Shown in pieces: positions 1 to 11,496 of a DNA stretch of 64,000 nt (the first letter of the stretch is position 1; each line of letters begins with the position of its first letter). Both the position numbers and the translations under genes were made by a program. The notes under the pieces were generated by a model, which saw nothing but the letters and a program-made list of their open reading frames with translations, searched no databases and was not told the DNA's origin. Location: NCBI GenBank assembly GCA_017607445.1, contig JAEVHH010000005.1, positions 1,679,001 to 1,743,000 on the forward strand, in the 5' to 3' direction. The stretch is from Histoplasma ohiense. Lineage: Eukaryota > Ascomycota > Eurotiomycetes > Onygenales > Ajellomycetaceae.

Positions 1-1892
1 CGGAAAGGGAGAAGGTCTTCGTAGATTTGGTCGTAATCATCAATCACTACGGAAGACCTTTCAGTGGCATACTTATACCATAGATCAAAACCCCTATGAT
101 TCAAGTTAGTAGAGAATTCAAGATATCATAATAGAAGACAAGGCCAAGTAGCGTACGGCGGTGGGGGGTGCTTGTATCGTCGCTGATATTCAGCTACAGC
201 ATCCTGAAGATTTTGGCTCGATTTTGCTTTGGCTGCCCACTGGTCAAAATTTGTTTTAGCACGAGACATAAGAATGTCAATCGGATGGTGTGCAGTTTCT
301 TTCTTCCCTGATATGAGTAGTCCGAACGATAAACCGAGAAAAGCTAAAAATACCAATCGTATCCACACTCGAGGAAGCGAACGGTTTTTTCTATCATGGT
401 CTGTGGCTGTACTGGAACGCAAGTACCAATACCCCGAAACATGCAATAAAATGATAGAAAATCCGGCAGCAGATACTGGAATACTGGGGAAGGCTCGCCG
501 AGAACTCCACAGATCGGATATCTGTGTAGTGAAAATAAATATGAACGAGAAAAGGAAAGATATTCCCGAAATTCCAATGTGAGTTACCTTGGGCCCTAAG
601 TTAGCAAGGATGCTTGTTACACATAGAATGTTTTTGAAAACGAACTCACAAGACAAGAAGCCGAAACAAAGGCACAGGCAAAAATGAGAGACAGTTTTAT
701 AACACTGCCAAGGTAAAGGGACGAGAACGAGAGCAACTCATGCCTGTGTTGAGGCAGGAAAAAATATATCAGAAATGCAACAAGCAGCCATACTGCTGAT
801 ACACCCTAATCCATCGAACAAAAAGTTAGATTACGGCATTTTGTGCACGTACAATACAATCCCCAGCAGTGTATGCTTACAATCAGCACGAAGCCCCAGA
901 GGACAGCAGTTTGTACCCTCCGTCCATCACTACGACGAGTGCACTGACGGCCTAGTTCTCCAAACGCAATAAGAGTAAAAGTGTCCAATGCTAAACCGAG
1001 AATTTGCAATGATGTCGTGAACAGCGCAGTGGCCCCAGTCAAAGGACAGATGTAGGTGGATTTCCAACCATTGCTGAGGGAGGAAGTGAGGAAGGCTGAA
1101 GGGATTAATAATAGAACCGGAAATATAGATGCCAACGACCGTTTTGCAGTGTAATCGGAGCCTTGGGCGTTATTAATAATATTGGCTCGTCTGTTGATAT
1201 AATAAACGTGTATCGAAAGCAAAAGAGGAATGAAGGCCTACAACCAGTGAAGACACTATTATTAACACGGGATATGTGTGTGGGGGGGAGGGGGTTGAGC
1301 AATGAAATCGGCATCGTAGCTTACAAAAGAGGCCGATCTCATGCATTCTGAATTCTGTAGGGTGCGACGTAACACTTCGATGCGTAAAGCCAACGCACAT
1401 ATCGCCGAACGAATTATAAGCGATACTCTCCGTGTTTGTGCGCATGTGAGTTTGCGCAGCTTTTCTAGAGCTTTATGGGAGATATCCGATGGGGAATACA
1501 GGAGGGAGTCTGAAAGCTGTATCGAATCATCGTGCTCGTCAACATCGAGATCTAGAGAGGAAGAAGTGGTATAAAGACCGAATATTATGAGAAAGAGGCC
1601 GGATAATCCGAAAGCTATTATAATAGTATGCGCAGGACGATCTGGTTATGGTCATCCTTTAATCTTCAGCATTTACCAATTGCAATTGGAGATCCAACAG
1701 TGATCGAAATGGAACAACGGAGAGCACGTACCAAAACCCAAGAAGAGGTCCGCAGAGAGCTTCAAGAATGAGACACTTAGGGCAAATACACTACCGTGAT
1801 GTTAGAACTTTGTGCACTTTTTTTCTCTTTAGTAACCAGGAGCCGTACGTTGATGCTGTATATCTGACCGTCTCGCTCAAGATGACGTCCAT
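1..1892 (-). CDS. GT90/CAP10-family glycosyltransferase, 5' part (runs off left edge)
   Basis: This is the N-terminal 450 codons of a membrane-anchored GT90 (DUF821, capsule-associated CAP10-like) sugar transferase, expected in the Golgi/secretory pathway. Proposed exons, in coding order: 1892-1849, 1790-1732, 1641-1325, 1237-858, 743-650, 521-157 and 93-1; all intron phases agree. The N-terminal ~390 residues hold several hydrophobic segments, for example TVFALSVSFLKLSADLFLGF (about 14-33) and IIIAFGLSGLFLIIFGLY, as is usual for the long fungal members. After a loop comes the family entry motif HPPPPGFDLWYKYA (about 416-429), then SSVVIDDYDQIYEDLLPF. The HPPPP-GFD join across the 94-156 intron is very secure; the upstream exons, the 857/856 donor and the start codon are provisional. 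The catalytic domain lies mostly outside the window. The family assignment is firm, the substrate is unknown. Confidence 0.78.
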
Positions 1893-3904
1893 TCCTTTGT
1901 TCGTCTCGTGGGCGGAGCGCGCAGATGCAGCTGGTAGGTTTGTCTTTGCCGGGTTCCTTAGAATCTTTTTTCCATTCTTTTACTTGGTTCCCGTGCGCTG
2001 TAGTTATCCAAGCACATGAAGCGGGTGCACGGCCATGGTAGGGGGATAAAAACTGGAGACTGGGGTAGATCAAACCCTTGAGACTATAATATTATTACGG
2101 ATGCAGCAGCTGTATCCATGTAGGCTCAAGGGCGAATTCGAATTCGATTCTCGGGCTAGATACTTTTTTGGATGGGTTCCAAGCGATGATAGGGCGGAGA
2201 CCCGAACTTAAACCAGTTCCGAACTTTTTCCATAATGGAACGATGCACAGTTGGAATGTATGCGATTTATAACACTTAGATGATGCTAGCAGCAGTGAGT
2301 AGAGAACTTCTCAAGCATTATTCTTGCGGGTCGGTTTTCCAGATAGCTTTGAAATATCAAGACTCTCAAACTAGTGCTCCCTCAGACGGCGGTGGTCGTA
2401 TACTGCCTATGAATGGGTGGCAGGGCAACAAAAATTGCCCGATTGGAATCTGGGTGGAGCCTCTGGAACGGAATGGATGATCCATCTTGTCTTAGAAAAT
2501 TGGACCACACATCAGACTACCCCCTGAAAATATCAGCGCTGGATAGGCACACAAGTTAGCTTCCCCTGCCAATTCGTGTGCAGGCGCAGGCTCGCCGTGC
2601 AATACACCGTACATGGATCATTTTCAAAGACAGAAGTCACCGCATGCGACACTACATTACCCTTCATGTTGGCCCCGGCTGTTTTTCATTCGGCCCGAGT
2701 CTAGGATGTTACGGCCGAATGATGAGAATATCAGAATATGCCCGTCCGCAATAGGAGGTAGTTGACACCGCTAGACTTCCTATTGCGGACTAGTGTATCG
2801 CGGACCTACATGGCTCATGCAATCGCTTGGACTCCAGACCCTAACCCGTTCGCCGTTGGACGGATTAAAATCTTCTGCTCCTCTACTGTGAGGTATTAAA
2901 TATCTTGTGGGATGCAACACCGGCCAGCAGAAGGATTCTGATGAGAGGTCAAGAGAGTCTCGATTGTGGGAGAAAGAGTACGAAAGATTGATTGAAGTGG
3001 GGGAGAATGATTCTGGAAAATGGATATGAATATAGGCAAGAAATGTCTTATCTCTGAATCTAGAAGTGAATCAGATCAAATGAATGATACTAGTATCTAC
3101 ATCTTGATGGGAATGATGATGGAACACATGGAAAGCAGGACCAAATGATGAAAAGGCTCATACAAAAACTGGGTGGAAACGCTGATTCTGTATCAATATG
3201 GGATTGAAAGGATATTGTCAAGCAAAGGTATGATTTGATGAATCTACTGACTACTAGTATGTAAGTCACTGCCGCTGCTGTCACTGTCATTGCTATTTCC
3301 TTCATCTACCGCAAGAGCCTTTCCAAGAACCACCAATGGACTGTCAAGAATACTCTTGTCTTCCTCACTAACTGCCACCACTACTAGTCTTTAAAAGAAC
3401 TTCTTCAACATCGATACTAGTACTATCGTAAATCAAAGCTTCATGATATTGAAAGGGACCATAGATTCATTGATATAATGGATTTGATTGATTGATTTGA
3501 TTTTGTAACTTTATGTATAATCGGTTCTCTAGATAGTGTCCCAAGCTTCGGAAGCCATTGTGGACTAGTGCACTCCAAGAGAAAATGCTTGTGAAGAACC
3601 TTGAATTAGGGTTAGTCATGTGATGTCCTGACGCCGGCATAAATTACCTTTTATGGGTAGCTTGACAAGGAGGAATTTTATCCGACAAAGTTACCTCAAT
3701 ATTTTTTTTTGTAAATGCCAACAAATCAGAGGAGTGAGCGTCAAATTATATTTTTGATGGCCCGCTACCAAAACTCATGTGAATGCCTGGAATCAGATTC
3801 ATATTACAGAAACCCAGCAATTGCACCAATGCGTTCATGAACTTTGACCAAGCGCCCTCCTTCTCTCCCAGCACCCTCGTCCTCGCGTTCGTTCCCTCAA
3901 AGCC
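1893..3904. other. Intergenic, divergent GT90 / KRE33 upstream DNA
   Basis: No convincing gene is seen in these 2 kb; the short open frames carry no recognisable motif and have stops close by. It must contain the promoters of the two divergent genes. It holds a 13-bp-arm inverted repeat (2744-2790) and an unusual concentration of the palindrome ACTAGT between 2370 and 3569. The AT-rich part around 2890-3570 has the look of a decayed repeat, but I could not define ends. Confidence 0.5.
2744..2790. repeat. Perfect 13-bp inverted repeat (hairpin)
   Basis: GTCCGCAATAGGA at 2744-2756 is matched by its exact reverse complement TCCTATTGCGGAC at 2778-2790, with a 21-bp spacer. A third partial copy of the arm end, GCGGAC, follows at about 2800. 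It could be the joined terminal repeats of a small DNA transposon remnant or a regulatory hairpin; there is no coding context. Confidence 0.6.
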
Positions 3905-6900
3905 ATGCCACGGAAAGCAATCGATTCCAGGATCACCTCCTTGATTCGAAATGGCATACAAGAGAAGAAAAGAAACTTTTTCGTAGTCGTTGGTGACCGC
4001 GCAAAAGATGTTATCGTCCATCTCCACCATATAATGTCAAGCGTCGACGTCAAACAGAATAAGTCGGTGCTATGGGCTTACAAGAAGGATCTGCTTGGGT
4101 TTACTAGCCACCGGAAGAAGCGCGAGGCAAAGATCAAGAAAGAAATCAAGAGAGGAATTCGAGATCCAAACACTGAGGACCCTTTCGAGTTGTTTGTAAC
4201 CCTTCAGCAAATTCGCTATGTGTACTACAAGGAAACAGACAAAATTTTGGGAAACACATATGGAATGTGTGTACTGCAGGACTTTGAAGCGCTTACACCA
4301 AACCTACTGGCGAAGACTATTGAAACCGTTGAAGGTGGGGGACTTGTCATACTGCTGTTGAAGGGAATGAAGAGCTTAAAACAGCTGTACACTCTATCAA
4401 TGGATGTTCATTCCAGATACCGGACGGAGGCCCACGGTGACGTGGTGGCACGTTTTAATGAGCGCTTTATCCTTTCACTTGGCAGTTGCAAATCTTGCTT
4501 GGTAATAGATGATGAGCTCAATGTTCTACCAATTTCTGGTGGCAAATACGTTGAGCCGTTACCCCCAGCTGACCCTGGCAATGAGTCCACTGACTCGACA
4601 AAAAAGGAACTAAAGGAGATTAAGGATAAGTTGGCAGATACACAACCTATTGGGTCGTTGGTTACTCTAGCGAAGACGGTAGACCAGGCGAAAGCTCTTC
4701 TCACATTTGTTGACGCCATAGCAGAAAAGACTCTGCGGAGCACTGTCACCCTGACTGCTGCTCGTGGCCGCGGAAAATCTGCTGCACTTGGTGTTGCCAT
4801 TGCCGCGGCCATCACATATGGTTATAGCAATATATTCATTACCTCTCCTAGCCCGGAGAATTTAAAAACTTTGTTTGAATTTGTCTTCAAGGGTTTTGAT
4901 GCACTGGGATATATGGATCATGTCGATTATACAATCCTGCAATCTACGAACCCGGATTTCAACAAAGCCATCGTGCGGGTTAATGTCCACCGGCAACACA
5001 GACAAACAATCCAATATATCCAGCCCCAAGATGCTTATGCACTGGGACAAGCGGAACTTTTGGTAATTGATGAGGCAGCTGCCATCCCTTTACCCATGGT
5101 GCGAAAGTTAATGGGTCCGTATTTGGTATTTATGGCCTCCACCATCAACGGATATGAAGGCACAGGCAGATCTCTATCTTTGAAATTAATCCAACAGCTT
5201 CGAGAGCAATCGAGGGGCGGTGCTAAGAGTGCAGATGATACCGATATCGTTGACAGGGCGGCGGGAAAGTCTGCAAAACATGGAGAAAAAATTTTCTCGG
5301 GAGGTCGGTCACTGCGGGAAATTACTCTTTCAGAACCGATCCGATATGCCCCTGGGGATTTCGTAGAAAAGTGGTTGAATAAGCTTCTCTGCCTTGATGC
5401 TACCCTCCCTAAGTCCAAAGCGAATACTCAAGGATGCCCTCACCCATCTCAGTGCGAGCTTCTTCACGTTAACCGTGATGTTTTGTTCTCGTTCCATCCG
5501 CTTCCCGAAAAGCTTTTGCAGCAGATGATGGCCCTGTACGTCGCGAGCCATTATAAAAATTCGCCAAATGACCTTCAACTCATGAGCGACGCGCCAGCGC
5601 ATCAGCTATTCGTTCTGGTACCGCCAACTGATCCTAACAAAGTTCCAGAACCACTTTGTGTCATCCAGGTGGCTTTGGAAGGTCGGATAAGCAAGGAGAG
5701 CGTTTTGCATGGTCTTAGCCGTGGACAACGCGCTGGGGGAGACTTAATACCCTGGCTTGTCAGTCAACAGTTTCAAGACGAGGAGTTTGCGGCACTTTCA
5801 GGAGCGAGAATTGTGCGAATAGCCACGAATCCAGATTATCTGGGCATGGGATACGGCTCGCGTGCCCTCGAGCTCCTTACCGATTTCTTCGAAGGCAAGT
5901 TTGCGAACCTGTCGGAGGAAGATAATTATCCATCCGACGAATTGGTTAGAGTAACAGACGAAGAATTGGCAAATTCAAGCCTCCTGGATGATAATATTCG
6001 TATTCGAGATATACATTCTATGCCACCTCTCTTTGCGAGGCTTAATGAACGGCGTCCCGATGCTCTCGACTATCTCGGTGTTAGCTATGGTCTCACCCCC
6101 TCGCTTCTAAAGTTTTGGAAACGATCCCGCTTTATTCCAGTGTATATGCGACAAACCCCCAACGAACTGACTGGTGAGCATTCTTGTGTCATGCTCCGCA
6201 CCCTAGCAACAGGGAGTAACGACACAAGCTGGCTTGGAGCTTATGCACGGGACTTCCACAAACGTTTCCTTTCCCTATTATCATACCAATTCCGCGATTT
6301 TCCATCCATATTATCACTCAGCATCAGTGAATCTGCCAACGCTGTTTCAAAGTCCGACCCATCCTTCAAACCTTCCACTCTAACAAAAGCAGACTTGGAC
6401 AAAGCGTTTTCCCCCTTTGATCTAAAGCGCCTGGATAGCTACGCAAATAATCTCCTCGATTACCACGTTATCCTCGACATGGTGCCCACGATCGCAGGCT
6501 TCTATTTCTCCGGATGCCTTGGCGTGAATCTATCCGGAATACAACAGTCGATTCTGCTAGCTATTGGTTTGCAGCGAAAATCCTTTGACGATGCCGAGAA
6601 GGAACTTACACTAGCCGCTTCACAGCTGATGGCCATGTTTATCAAGATTGCACGAAAAGTCTCTGCCCATTTTAGGACTCTCGTTGAATGTGCTGTGGTT
6701 GAGACATTACCCGTTGCAAAGGTTGGCGTTTCTCCTAATGATGCCACTGGAGTGCACGATGATGAGGTTATCGATGATCGATTCCGACCGTTGGATGTCG
6801 GGCTTGAAGAGGAGCTAAGGGAAGGTGGACAAGAGGTCAACAGGGAACTGAAGGAAAAGCAACGGGCCCTCATCGACGCATTACCACTTGACCAGTAAGT

Positions 6901-7272
6901 TGCAACTATGTTTCTTTCCTATCATCTTCCCCATAACAAGAAACCAATCCCCCCCTCTAGCCGCGTTCTCGCTTTTCTGTCTCAAAATCAACGTATCCTA
7001 TCCTATTAGTGTGAACCATATATGTCTAACTCGCTTTTCTTTTTCAATGATCCAGGTACGAAATTGCAAACGGAGCCGCCGCCTGGGAAGACGCAGAGAA
7101 GCAAGTACGCTCCTCGTTCAGCAAAAACGGCAATGTCCCCACAGTGAGCGTCAAGTCATCGAAGCCCGTGAAGCGCAAGGCTGGTGAGTCGGCTAGAGAG
7201 ATTTACGATCGGGAAATCGAAAGTAGAAGGGAGAAGAAGATCAAGAAGGGTACGGAGGGTAGGAAGAAGTGA
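3905..7272 (+). CDS. KRE33: RNA cytidine acetyltransferase (NAT10/Kre33)
   Basis: Nucleolar enzyme of the Kre33/NAT10 family, which makes N4-acetylcytidine in 18S rRNA and, with a Tan1-type adaptor, in tRNA, and is needed for small-subunit assembly. Two exons, 3905-6894 and 7056-7272, give 1068 residues, matching the usual ~1050. The start MPRKAIDSRI aligns with the conserved family N-terminus, followed by the family block VLWAYKKDLLGFTSHRKKRE. The helicase-like domain has a P-loop ARGRGKS near residue 285 and the DEAA motif of a Walker B near 390. The GNAT acetyltransferase domain carries RIATNPDYLGMGYGSRALE near 638. Exon 2 supplies the lysine-rich tail; the splice joins CA|G TAC and replaces a stop that would otherwise follow Gln-997. 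Its 3' end faces the PDI gene, 686 bp away. Identity is very secure. Confidence 0.97.
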
Positions 7273-7958
7273 GATGAAAGATATGGGATTTCTTCTACCC
7301 CTTTCCCCTTTTTCCTTCCTTCTTTTTGGCCAAGTTCCCAATTGCAAATTTAGATATACATACATATATATATTATTTTTGCGAAATGGCGTAATTTCTT
7401 TTGTTCGGATTGGGGAAAAATGAGAGACGCGATTTTATGCCTTTTTCTTCCATTGTTCACTTATTATCGACATGTATTAATGCATATAGTTAGCATCTTT
7501 CTCCCGTAGGCATCTTGGTTTAACAAAAATTTCGTCACCACACAACGGTGCTCTTCTCGAATCCCCTTCAGCTAGATCTTCTTATGATGGTTTACTATTA
7601 AATGTAAACTTTTCTTTTAACCTTTCCACCAGCTAGCTGTCTCCACTTTTGCAACAACGTTCTGAGAGATTTCAAGAAGTGTGTTTTAAATGACAGTAAA
7701 TGCTGTAATAGGAAATATAGCTGCAAGAGCTCATCAATTGGCTGCAGAGAATACTTGCTAATGATAAAGTGGAGAACTGAATACAAACAAGATAGGGAAT
7801 AAAAAAAGGTGCAGCAAAGGATAAGTTTCAATTAATCGAACATCTGAAAAAGAACAAGGGTGAGTTGGGTAATATGGGAACAGTCAAAAAAGGCGACACA
7901 AAAAAAGAGTTGGATGAACAAAGGTACACAACTCTGTGATGCAATGTTTAAGATTATA
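7273..7958. other. Convergent 3' flanks of KRE33 and PDI gene
   Basis: AT-rich spacer between two convergent stop codons; it should hold both 3' UTRs and polyadenylation signals. I see no gene or ordered repeat in it. Confidence 0.5.
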
Positions 7959-9536
7959 TCACAGCTCACTGTGGCCAGTGTGCTCTTCCTTGACAGGTTT
8001 CTGCTCTGGCTCCTCTCCAGATTCTTTCTTCTGTTCTTTCTCAGCTCCCTCCTCAGGCCCTCCCTTTTCCTCCTCATCAGGTACAATACCCTCTGGCAGC
8101 TTCCTTTTAGTCCCTTCACCCATACGAATAGCATCAATCCATGCCTCAAGTTTGGCAACGCTCCAGTCGCCATCGTCCCCAGCATCATACCGTCGCCACC
8201 AACCTCGTTTGACATTAACAGCGATGACATCAATGTCGATGTCACGTGTGAGATCCAGCTTAGTCTTTAACATATCAACATCCTTCAAACTACTTGGCAC
8301 GGTGTAGAACGGAAACAGGTGTGATTTTCTCAAAGAGTGTTTCTGGGAAATCTCAGCAAGGCTGCCAAGTGCCTGGAGTACTGTCGCTGAAGGAACGGAG
8401 TCAGTCGATAGATCCTCAGGCACTCCCACAAGTGCGAGGACACAAGTTCCACTTTTCGGAGCAAGACAAGACTCTCTCAGCATTGAGTCGCTGAATATAC
8501 TGGGTATAGGACGGGGCTTGGGTGATGTAGAAGATGGATCTTTAGAACTGGATTCGGGAGATTCGGTGGCTGTGGATGAAGCAGTGGCATCGCTATCAGA
8601 GGGCGTGGAAGTGGAGGTGGTGGCCTTGCCAGCTTTCGTGGTCTGTTTGGATTTGGCCTGCACGGGCTCTGGATTAGGCTCGGCTACTTGGTTGAAGAAT
8701 TCGAACATGGGGTTTCTTTTCATCTCTCCATCGTAGATTATAGCTTCCTTGCTTCCACCGGGAAGCAGTGCAAGTGTAGGGAATTTGGTGATACCGAACA
8801 TTTCCACAGCTGCGGTCTCTTTGCTACGAATTTGGGCTACGCTGATAGACCCATGATAGTCTATAGCCAACGATCGGAGAAGTGCACTAGTAGTGCCTTT
8901 CTCCGTGAATAGGATAGCCTTTGCAGTGTCATTGGCTTCCTTCAGCCAACTATCGAGTTCTTTGTCTTTAATTCGTCTGACATGATTTGGTATCCTGTCA
9001 ATTACGAAGTCAACTATGGCTTTCGCTGTTCTGGCGCCTTGGTAATCCTCGACTAGTGGTTTTCCTGGGTGCTTCGATGGCGTTATCACTTTAAGTGTAG
9101 GAAAACCTTTGACTCCCATCCTGCCACAGAATGGTTTGTTCGAATCGTCATCGCAATTAACAGCAGCAACTTTAGCTAGTCCTTGAAGACTCTTGGCAGC
9201 TTTTTCGTATGCTGGTTTCAGGTTCTGGCAGTGTCCACACCATGGAGCGTAGAATCTGGAATACGCGTACACGTAATAAGATACAAGCTCAGGGTAACGT
9301 CAGGGAGGTGGGGGTCTTACTCTACGATCTTGAGGATTGGTCAATTTAATTGCATTCACTTCTAATGCTGTCGGAAAACTTACTGAAGCATGGTTTGACT
9401 TCGCGATCAGGTTATCATAATTGCTCTCATCCACTTGAAGAACTGGAGAGTTTTTGGTATAGAAGCCGCCAACGCTTGCCGGCAATGCCTCTAGAAATGC
9501 TGCAACCAGCAGGATGGCGGAGCTCTTTCTAAACAT
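7959..9536 (-). CDS. Protein disulfide isomerase, Mpd1/PDI-related
   Basis: ER thiol oxidoreductase that forms or shuffles disulfides in secretory proteins. Exons in coding order: 9536-9384, an 8-nt exon 9328-9321, and 9255-7959; together 485 residues. Residues 1-~24 form a signal peptide (SSAILLVAAFLEALPASVGG). The thioredoxin-like domain has APWCGHC with catalytic Cys at about 60 and 63; a second, redox-inactive thioredoxin-like region follows (~150-245). The C-terminal half has a Ser/Thr-rich linker, then a further globular part and an acidic/Lys-rich tail ending HSEL, which resembles an ER-retrieval signal of the HDEL/KDEL type. The eight bases encode I-V and part of E in IVEFYAPWCGHC; without them this near-invariant motif is lost, which is why I accept the microexon. 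It shares a 409-bp divergent promoter region with the F-box gene. A. niger PrpA-like proteins are an alternative family name. Confidence 0.9.
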
Positions 9537-9945
9537 GGTGGGAGCTCAACTCAATCAGCTCCAAAAGCAGGACACAGTGAGTAGGTAGTTTAAAGGGGCA
9601 GTGTTCATAAACGCAATGATACAAAAAAACTCATTACCAAGGAATACAGGGAGGGAAGAGAGCTGGAAACTGAAATGCTCTTTGTTCTGCACTACTAGTA
9701 CGTCGTCTTGATTCCAAGTCGACAATCTGTCCAGTTTGGGCAGCCTTATCTTATCACCACGTGAGGTTATGCTGACTAAATTTCTGTTTTGGCAAAGGAA
9801 GTAGATCCATCCCCCGACTCCATGCAATATATGGCGTCCTATATACACCTCTCTAGTCGTGGTATCAGCATTGAGGAGAGGGTGTGTCGATGCCAGTACC
9901 TATTGTTGTTTATGGTTTAAGTTTACAAAGCATTAGGCCGGCCAA
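9537..9945. promoter_or_regulatory. Shared divergent promoter, PDI / F-box
   Basis: 409 bp between two divergently oriented start codons. It must carry the upstream signals of both genes. A CACGTG core (ATCACCACGTGAGG) lies near 9760. No other ordered motif could be assigned by eye. Confidence 0.5.
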
Positions 9946-11496
9946 ATGCGGCTCTTCACCAAAACTATTCCTCGAGGGTTTGAATTAACCTCGTTACCTC
10001 AAGATATCTTTCTAATGATCCTCAGTTATCTATGTTACATAGATGTTATCTATTGCCGTCGCGTCTCAAGATCCTGGAATGTCGCATTCGGTAATCCCTT
10101 CAATCTATATACATTTTTGAAGTGGACTTTTCCATTCGCTCGGGAGGTCCGTAGATATCATCAAGAGAAACTCTTGGATAATGAGCATGGAATCCCACCG
10201 CACGACAACCATTGGCGCGAGTTATTTGACAATATCTCAGCCAGGTATTTCCATCTTCATGTCGGCAGGCCTCAATCCATTGAGAGATACAAAATCTGGC
10301 CTAACTACACGCAAAATATTCGCACAGGTTCAAGGTTGTTTCCGGTACCGCCCTGGGAAGCCCATAGTAGCCATTCAATGTCAAAGCCAGATCGGGTTTT
10401 TGACGATTGTTTTTGGACTTACGAGGGTGGCCTAATTGCATTTGTCTCCTACGACGATATGTGCATCCTCTTGCTGGACCTGGAAACAAGCAAAACTTTT
10501 CCAGTGCCTTTTGACATAGTCCACAGAGTGATACGGAGAATACGTCTTCAGCATCGATTGCTTGTCATCGAATGGGCCGAGGCTGATGCATTCCATTGGT
10601 TGAATTCCCTGGATAGTGTCCATCGTCATTTCGCTTCATCATTCGATATATCTGCTGTTTCCCCAAGCGTTGGGTGGGACGTTACCTTTCGGAACGAGTG
10701 GAAGATCATGTTCCTTGGGCACCCCTTGAGCGATCGGGATAGATTCTATTCCTCACATAATGAAACTCATTATGTTTTATATACTTGGCAACCCAACCGG
10801 AGTTTATATACTGCCGACGAGGATGCACCTATCGAATCCTTGTTTGTATGGAACATATCAGAACCGTCGGATTACAAACCGTCAGCAGATCCTTCAAGCC
10901 TTCACAAACCCAGTTCCTCATGCCCCTTTGTAGTGGCGAAGTTTAACTTTAGAGACTTGGATTTTTACTCTGTTCGACAACGCGGAGCACCCAAAATGAT
11001 AAGGTTGGACATCAATAGTGAAACTAATGTACTGGACATCACGGAATGTACAGGTCCTGGTTGCGAAATAGATCCTATCAATACGTCTTCCTGCCCATCT
11101 GCCCAAATCACCAGCATCCCTTTCCTCAGCCATGGTCCAAGCTGGCGAAGGGCCCTTGAATTCCCCATTCCTCCATACCGTGGTAATACGAGCATGTACA
11201 ATCGCCCCTTCCTCCGAGGATCCTATCTTTGGCCCGCAACTATTTCCGAAGTTATTGATGAAGAGGCGCAAGTTTTTTTTAGTCTGCAAACTTCCATCCT
11301 GAACCACGAAGATTGCAAGAGTACCCAGCACCTACAGCTCAAAATCCAGGCACCACACCTGGATAACAGATATTCCGTACTTGAGCCCCGCTTATTACAC
11401 GAGATTGCTTTCAAGGGGTTTATTCAGGGAGATGAGAGGATTATCATTGGGGAAAATGACATGCAGGAGCTTGTTATCTTACGCTTCGATCGATGA
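9946..11496 (+). CDS. F-box protein of unknown target
   Basis: An intronless 516-residue protein. Residues ~13-50 form an F-box (SLPQDIFLMILSYLCYIDVI, then CRRVSRSWN), the Skp1-binding motif of SCF ubiquitin ligase substrate adaptors. The remainder (~60-516) has no repeat I can name; it contains scattered Trp/Phe-rich stretches such as RVFDDCFWTYEGGLIAF that could be degenerate beta-propeller-like blades, as in other fungal F-box proteins, but this is only a guess. The ATG at 9946 (GCCAAATGCG) is the first in frame and gives a short lead before the F-box, which fits the family. Its target is unknown. The gene is divergent from the PDI gene and convergent with ATP3. Confidence 0.87.
   Translation: MRLFTKTIPRGFELTSLPQDIFLMILSYLCYIDVIYCRRVSRSWNVAFGNPFNLYTFLKWTFPFAREVRRYHQEKLLDNEHGIPPHDNHWRELFDNISARYFHLHVGRPQSIERYKIWPNYTQNIRTGSRLFPVPPWEAHSSHSMSKPDRVFDDCFWTYEGGLIAFVSYDDMCILLLDLETSKTFPVPFDIVHRVIRRIRLQHRLLVIEWAEADAFHWLNSLDSVHRHFASSFDISAVSPSVGWDVTFRNEWKIMFLGHPLSDRDRFYSSHNETHYVLYTWQPNRSLYTADEDAPIESLFVWNISEPSDYKPSADPSSLHKPSSSCPFVVAKFNFRDLDFYSVRQRGAPKMIRLDINSETNVLDITECTGPGCEIDPINTSSCPSAQITSIPFLSHGPSWRRALEFPIPPYRGNTSMYNRPFLRGSYLWPATISEVIDEEAQVFFSLQTSILNHEDCKSTQHLQLKIQAPHLDNRYSVLEPRLLHEIAFKGFIQGDERIIIGENDMQELVILRFDR

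Noticed and set aside
2880..3570. Possible decayed retrotransposon LTR
   Set aside because: The texture is suggestive, but I found no paired LTR, target duplication or coding trace.
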